Below are positions 62,876 through 64,000 of a stretch of 64,000 bases of DNA, piece by piece (position 1 is the stretch's first letter; each line of letters opens with the position of its first letter). Made by a program: the position numbers and the translations under genes. The DNA is from Trichomonas vaginalis G3 (lineage: Eukaryota > Parabasalia > Trichomonadida > Trichomonadidae): NCBI RefSeq assembly GCF_026262505.1, contig NC_067203.1, positions 5,332,001 to 5,396,000 on the forward strand, read 5' to 3'. The notes beneath the pieces are model-generated. The model saw only the letters and a program-made list of their open reading frames with translations. It had not been told where the DNA came from and ran no database searches.

Positions 62876-64000
62876 ATGTCGAGACAATATGCAGCTATAC
62901 CAATACATCTTCCTTTTGAAATGACGAACGTCTGTGCCATGACACAACACAGCGATTCTCTCTTTGTTGCTTTCAAAGATGGAAGAATTATCTCAATTCC
63001 CCTTAAAATCGATTCTAAAACAAATGTATTTCTCGGCGAATCAACATCACTATTAGTTAAAACACCGGATTTTGAAATTGCAGATATTAAATCATTCGCT
63101 GATCGAATTTTAGTTCATATCAAAAACAAATCAGGTGTTTCGGGTCCATTAATTGCTATCAATACACGCGGAGAAGTAATTCACGTTGATGATAATACAG
63201 ATTGCTTCTCACCAAACTCATTTTCTTCATCAAAAACTCTTGCAGTTGTTTCAGATAAGCGCTTAATGATTAAAGAGCTCAAACAAACACAGAAATTCGA
63301 ACAGACGTTCAGCCGTGAGTTCAGCGAGCCTCCTCTTTCAGTTGCTTTATCATATCCGAAAGTTTGCCTTGTATCTCACTCCAAATTAATGATTCTCGAT
63401 ATCCAAAATCCAAGCAACTTCTTGGAGATCAAAGCAATATCTACATCTCATCCCTACGCCATGACAAGAGATTCCGTGAATTTCTTTTCATACGCTGGCA
63501 ATACTGCCATGACATTTGACTCCAAATTCGACTCTAATGCAGAGCCAATACTCTTTGAGTCTCCTTGCACCGATCATACTCGTTGTGGCCAATTTATTGG
63601 TTCATTATCAGAAAATCAAATTGTTATTTACGATTTCAAACATCACAAAGGTACAATTCCAAACAAGAATTACAAGCGCGTTGCATCTTTCGACAGTTCT
63701 ATACTTACTTGTTCAGATAATGACGTATTTATCCTAAAAGACTTTACAGAAGCCTATGAGCATGTTCTAACAGGATCAATAGATACAGCGATACTTGCTT
63801 TACCTAACCAAAGCATTGATTCTATCAGTTCTCTGTTCGAAATGATATGGAATAACAATAAACACATAGAAGCTCTTTCTTTACTCACTATGAAAGAGTT
63901 TGAAGACTGTATAGTCGATGCCTTCCGCTTATTTGAGTTCCTTGTCTTCTCTCCTGAAATTCCAAAATCAGGAAGATTATCTTCAGCGGAAATCACCAAA
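62876..64000 (+). CDS. CNH-domain, VPS39/VPS3-like protein, 5' part (runs off the window)
   Basis: The ATG at 62876 (MSRQYAAIPIHLPFEMT) opens a frame still running at 64000, giving 375 residues. The first about 280 residues look like a beta-propeller/citron-homology region: short strands with SDSLFVAFKDGRIISI, FADRILVHIKNKSG, CLVSHSKLMILDIQ and QIVIYDF. After YEHVLTGSIDTAIL the sequence becomes helical (EMIWNNNKHIEALSLL), as where the clathrin-like repeats start in Vam6/VPS39, VPS3 and TGFBRAP1. These proteins are HOPS or CORVET subunits in endolysosomal fusion. The assignment is from layout, not from a decisive motif. Confidence 0.55.
   Translation, partial: MSRQYAAIPIHLPFEMTNVCAMTQHSDSLFVAFKDGRIISIPLKIDSKTNVFLGESTSLLVKTPDFEIADIKSFADRILVHIKNKSGVSGPLIAINTRGEVIHVDDNTDCFSPNSFSSSKTLAVVSDKRLMIKELKQTQKFEQTFSREFSEPPLSVALSYPKVCLVSHSKLMILDIQNPSNFLEIKAISTSHPYAMTRDSVNFFSYAGNTAMTFDSKFDSNAEPILFESPCTDHTRCGQFIGSLSENQIVIYDFKHHKGTIPNKNYKRVASFDSSILTCSDNDVFILKDFTEAYEHVLTGSIDTAILALPNQSIDSISSLFEMIWNNNKHIEALSLLTMKEFEDCIVDAFRLFEFLVFSPEIPKSGRLSSAEITK

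Noticed and set aside
1-64000. tRNA or rRNA genes
   Set aside because: I looked for cloverleaf-like T-loop strings and rRNA cores and saw none that I could support by eye; a dedicated scan would be decisive.

Overview
The window is AT-rich eukaryotic nuclear DNA, almost certainly from a parabasalid (trichomonad), more likely Tritrichomonas-like or Trichomonas-like than any other group. The case rests on families typical of trichomonad genomes: ankyrin proteins with the long DUF3447-type N-terminal region, right-handed beta-helix (Pmp-like) surface proteins, a glycine-rich surface protein, a TKL kinase with a helical C-terminal half, a Mutator-like transposase, short intergenic regions, and no introns I can recognise. 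Stop codons often overlap a TAAA tract. The species call is inference; the families are seen in the sequence.

Layout. 1-2 kb: the 5' part of a coiled-coil gene leaving the window. 2.1-5.1 kb: a decayed Mutator-like element (MULE) between a GC-rich palindrome pair and a five-copy 120-bp tandem array. 5.2-13.1 kb: small housekeeping genes (TMEM208/SND2-like, nucleoplasmin-like, a hydrogenosomal Tom40/porin-like barrel, a coiled-coil protein, a small unknown, a ciliary inner-microtubule protein). 13.1-18 kb: no genes, but two candidate terminal-inverted-repeat elements, one flanked by TTAA. 18-25.1 kb: a broken surface protein, a phospholipase B-like protein, a TPR protein and a truncated ankyrin gene.

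25.9-31.7 kb is the most unusual part. Two arrays of the same 121-bp unit face each other in inverted orientation. Between them lie a decayed DDE integrase of virus-like type and a whole-looking MULE with 487-bp terminal inverted repeats, which themselves hold a different 121-bp tandem repeat. A four-copy GC-rich palindrome array follows.

32.8-64 kb is mostly host genes: TKL kinase, glycine-rich pseudogene, 3-hydroxyacyl-CoA dehydrogenase pseudogene, PP2A B56 subunit, BFR1-like RNA-binding coiled coil, exostosin-type glycosyltransferase, broken ankyrin gene, LMBR1-like membrane protein, AP-4-type mu adaptin, Tom22-like protein, GAF-phosphodiesterase, a second surface-protein fragment, BTB/ankyrin protein, choline/ethanolamine kinase, ribosomal protein S26 and the start of a CNH/VPS39-like gene.

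The genes do not form operons; they are independent units on both strands. Themes are membrane traffic (AP mu, LMBR1, TMEM208, VPS39-like), hydrogenosome import (Tom40- and Tom22-like), signalling (TKL kinase, phosphodiesterase, PP2A B56) and cilia. An AAARGTGACA-like motif 10-18 bp before several start codons is a candidate core promoter element.
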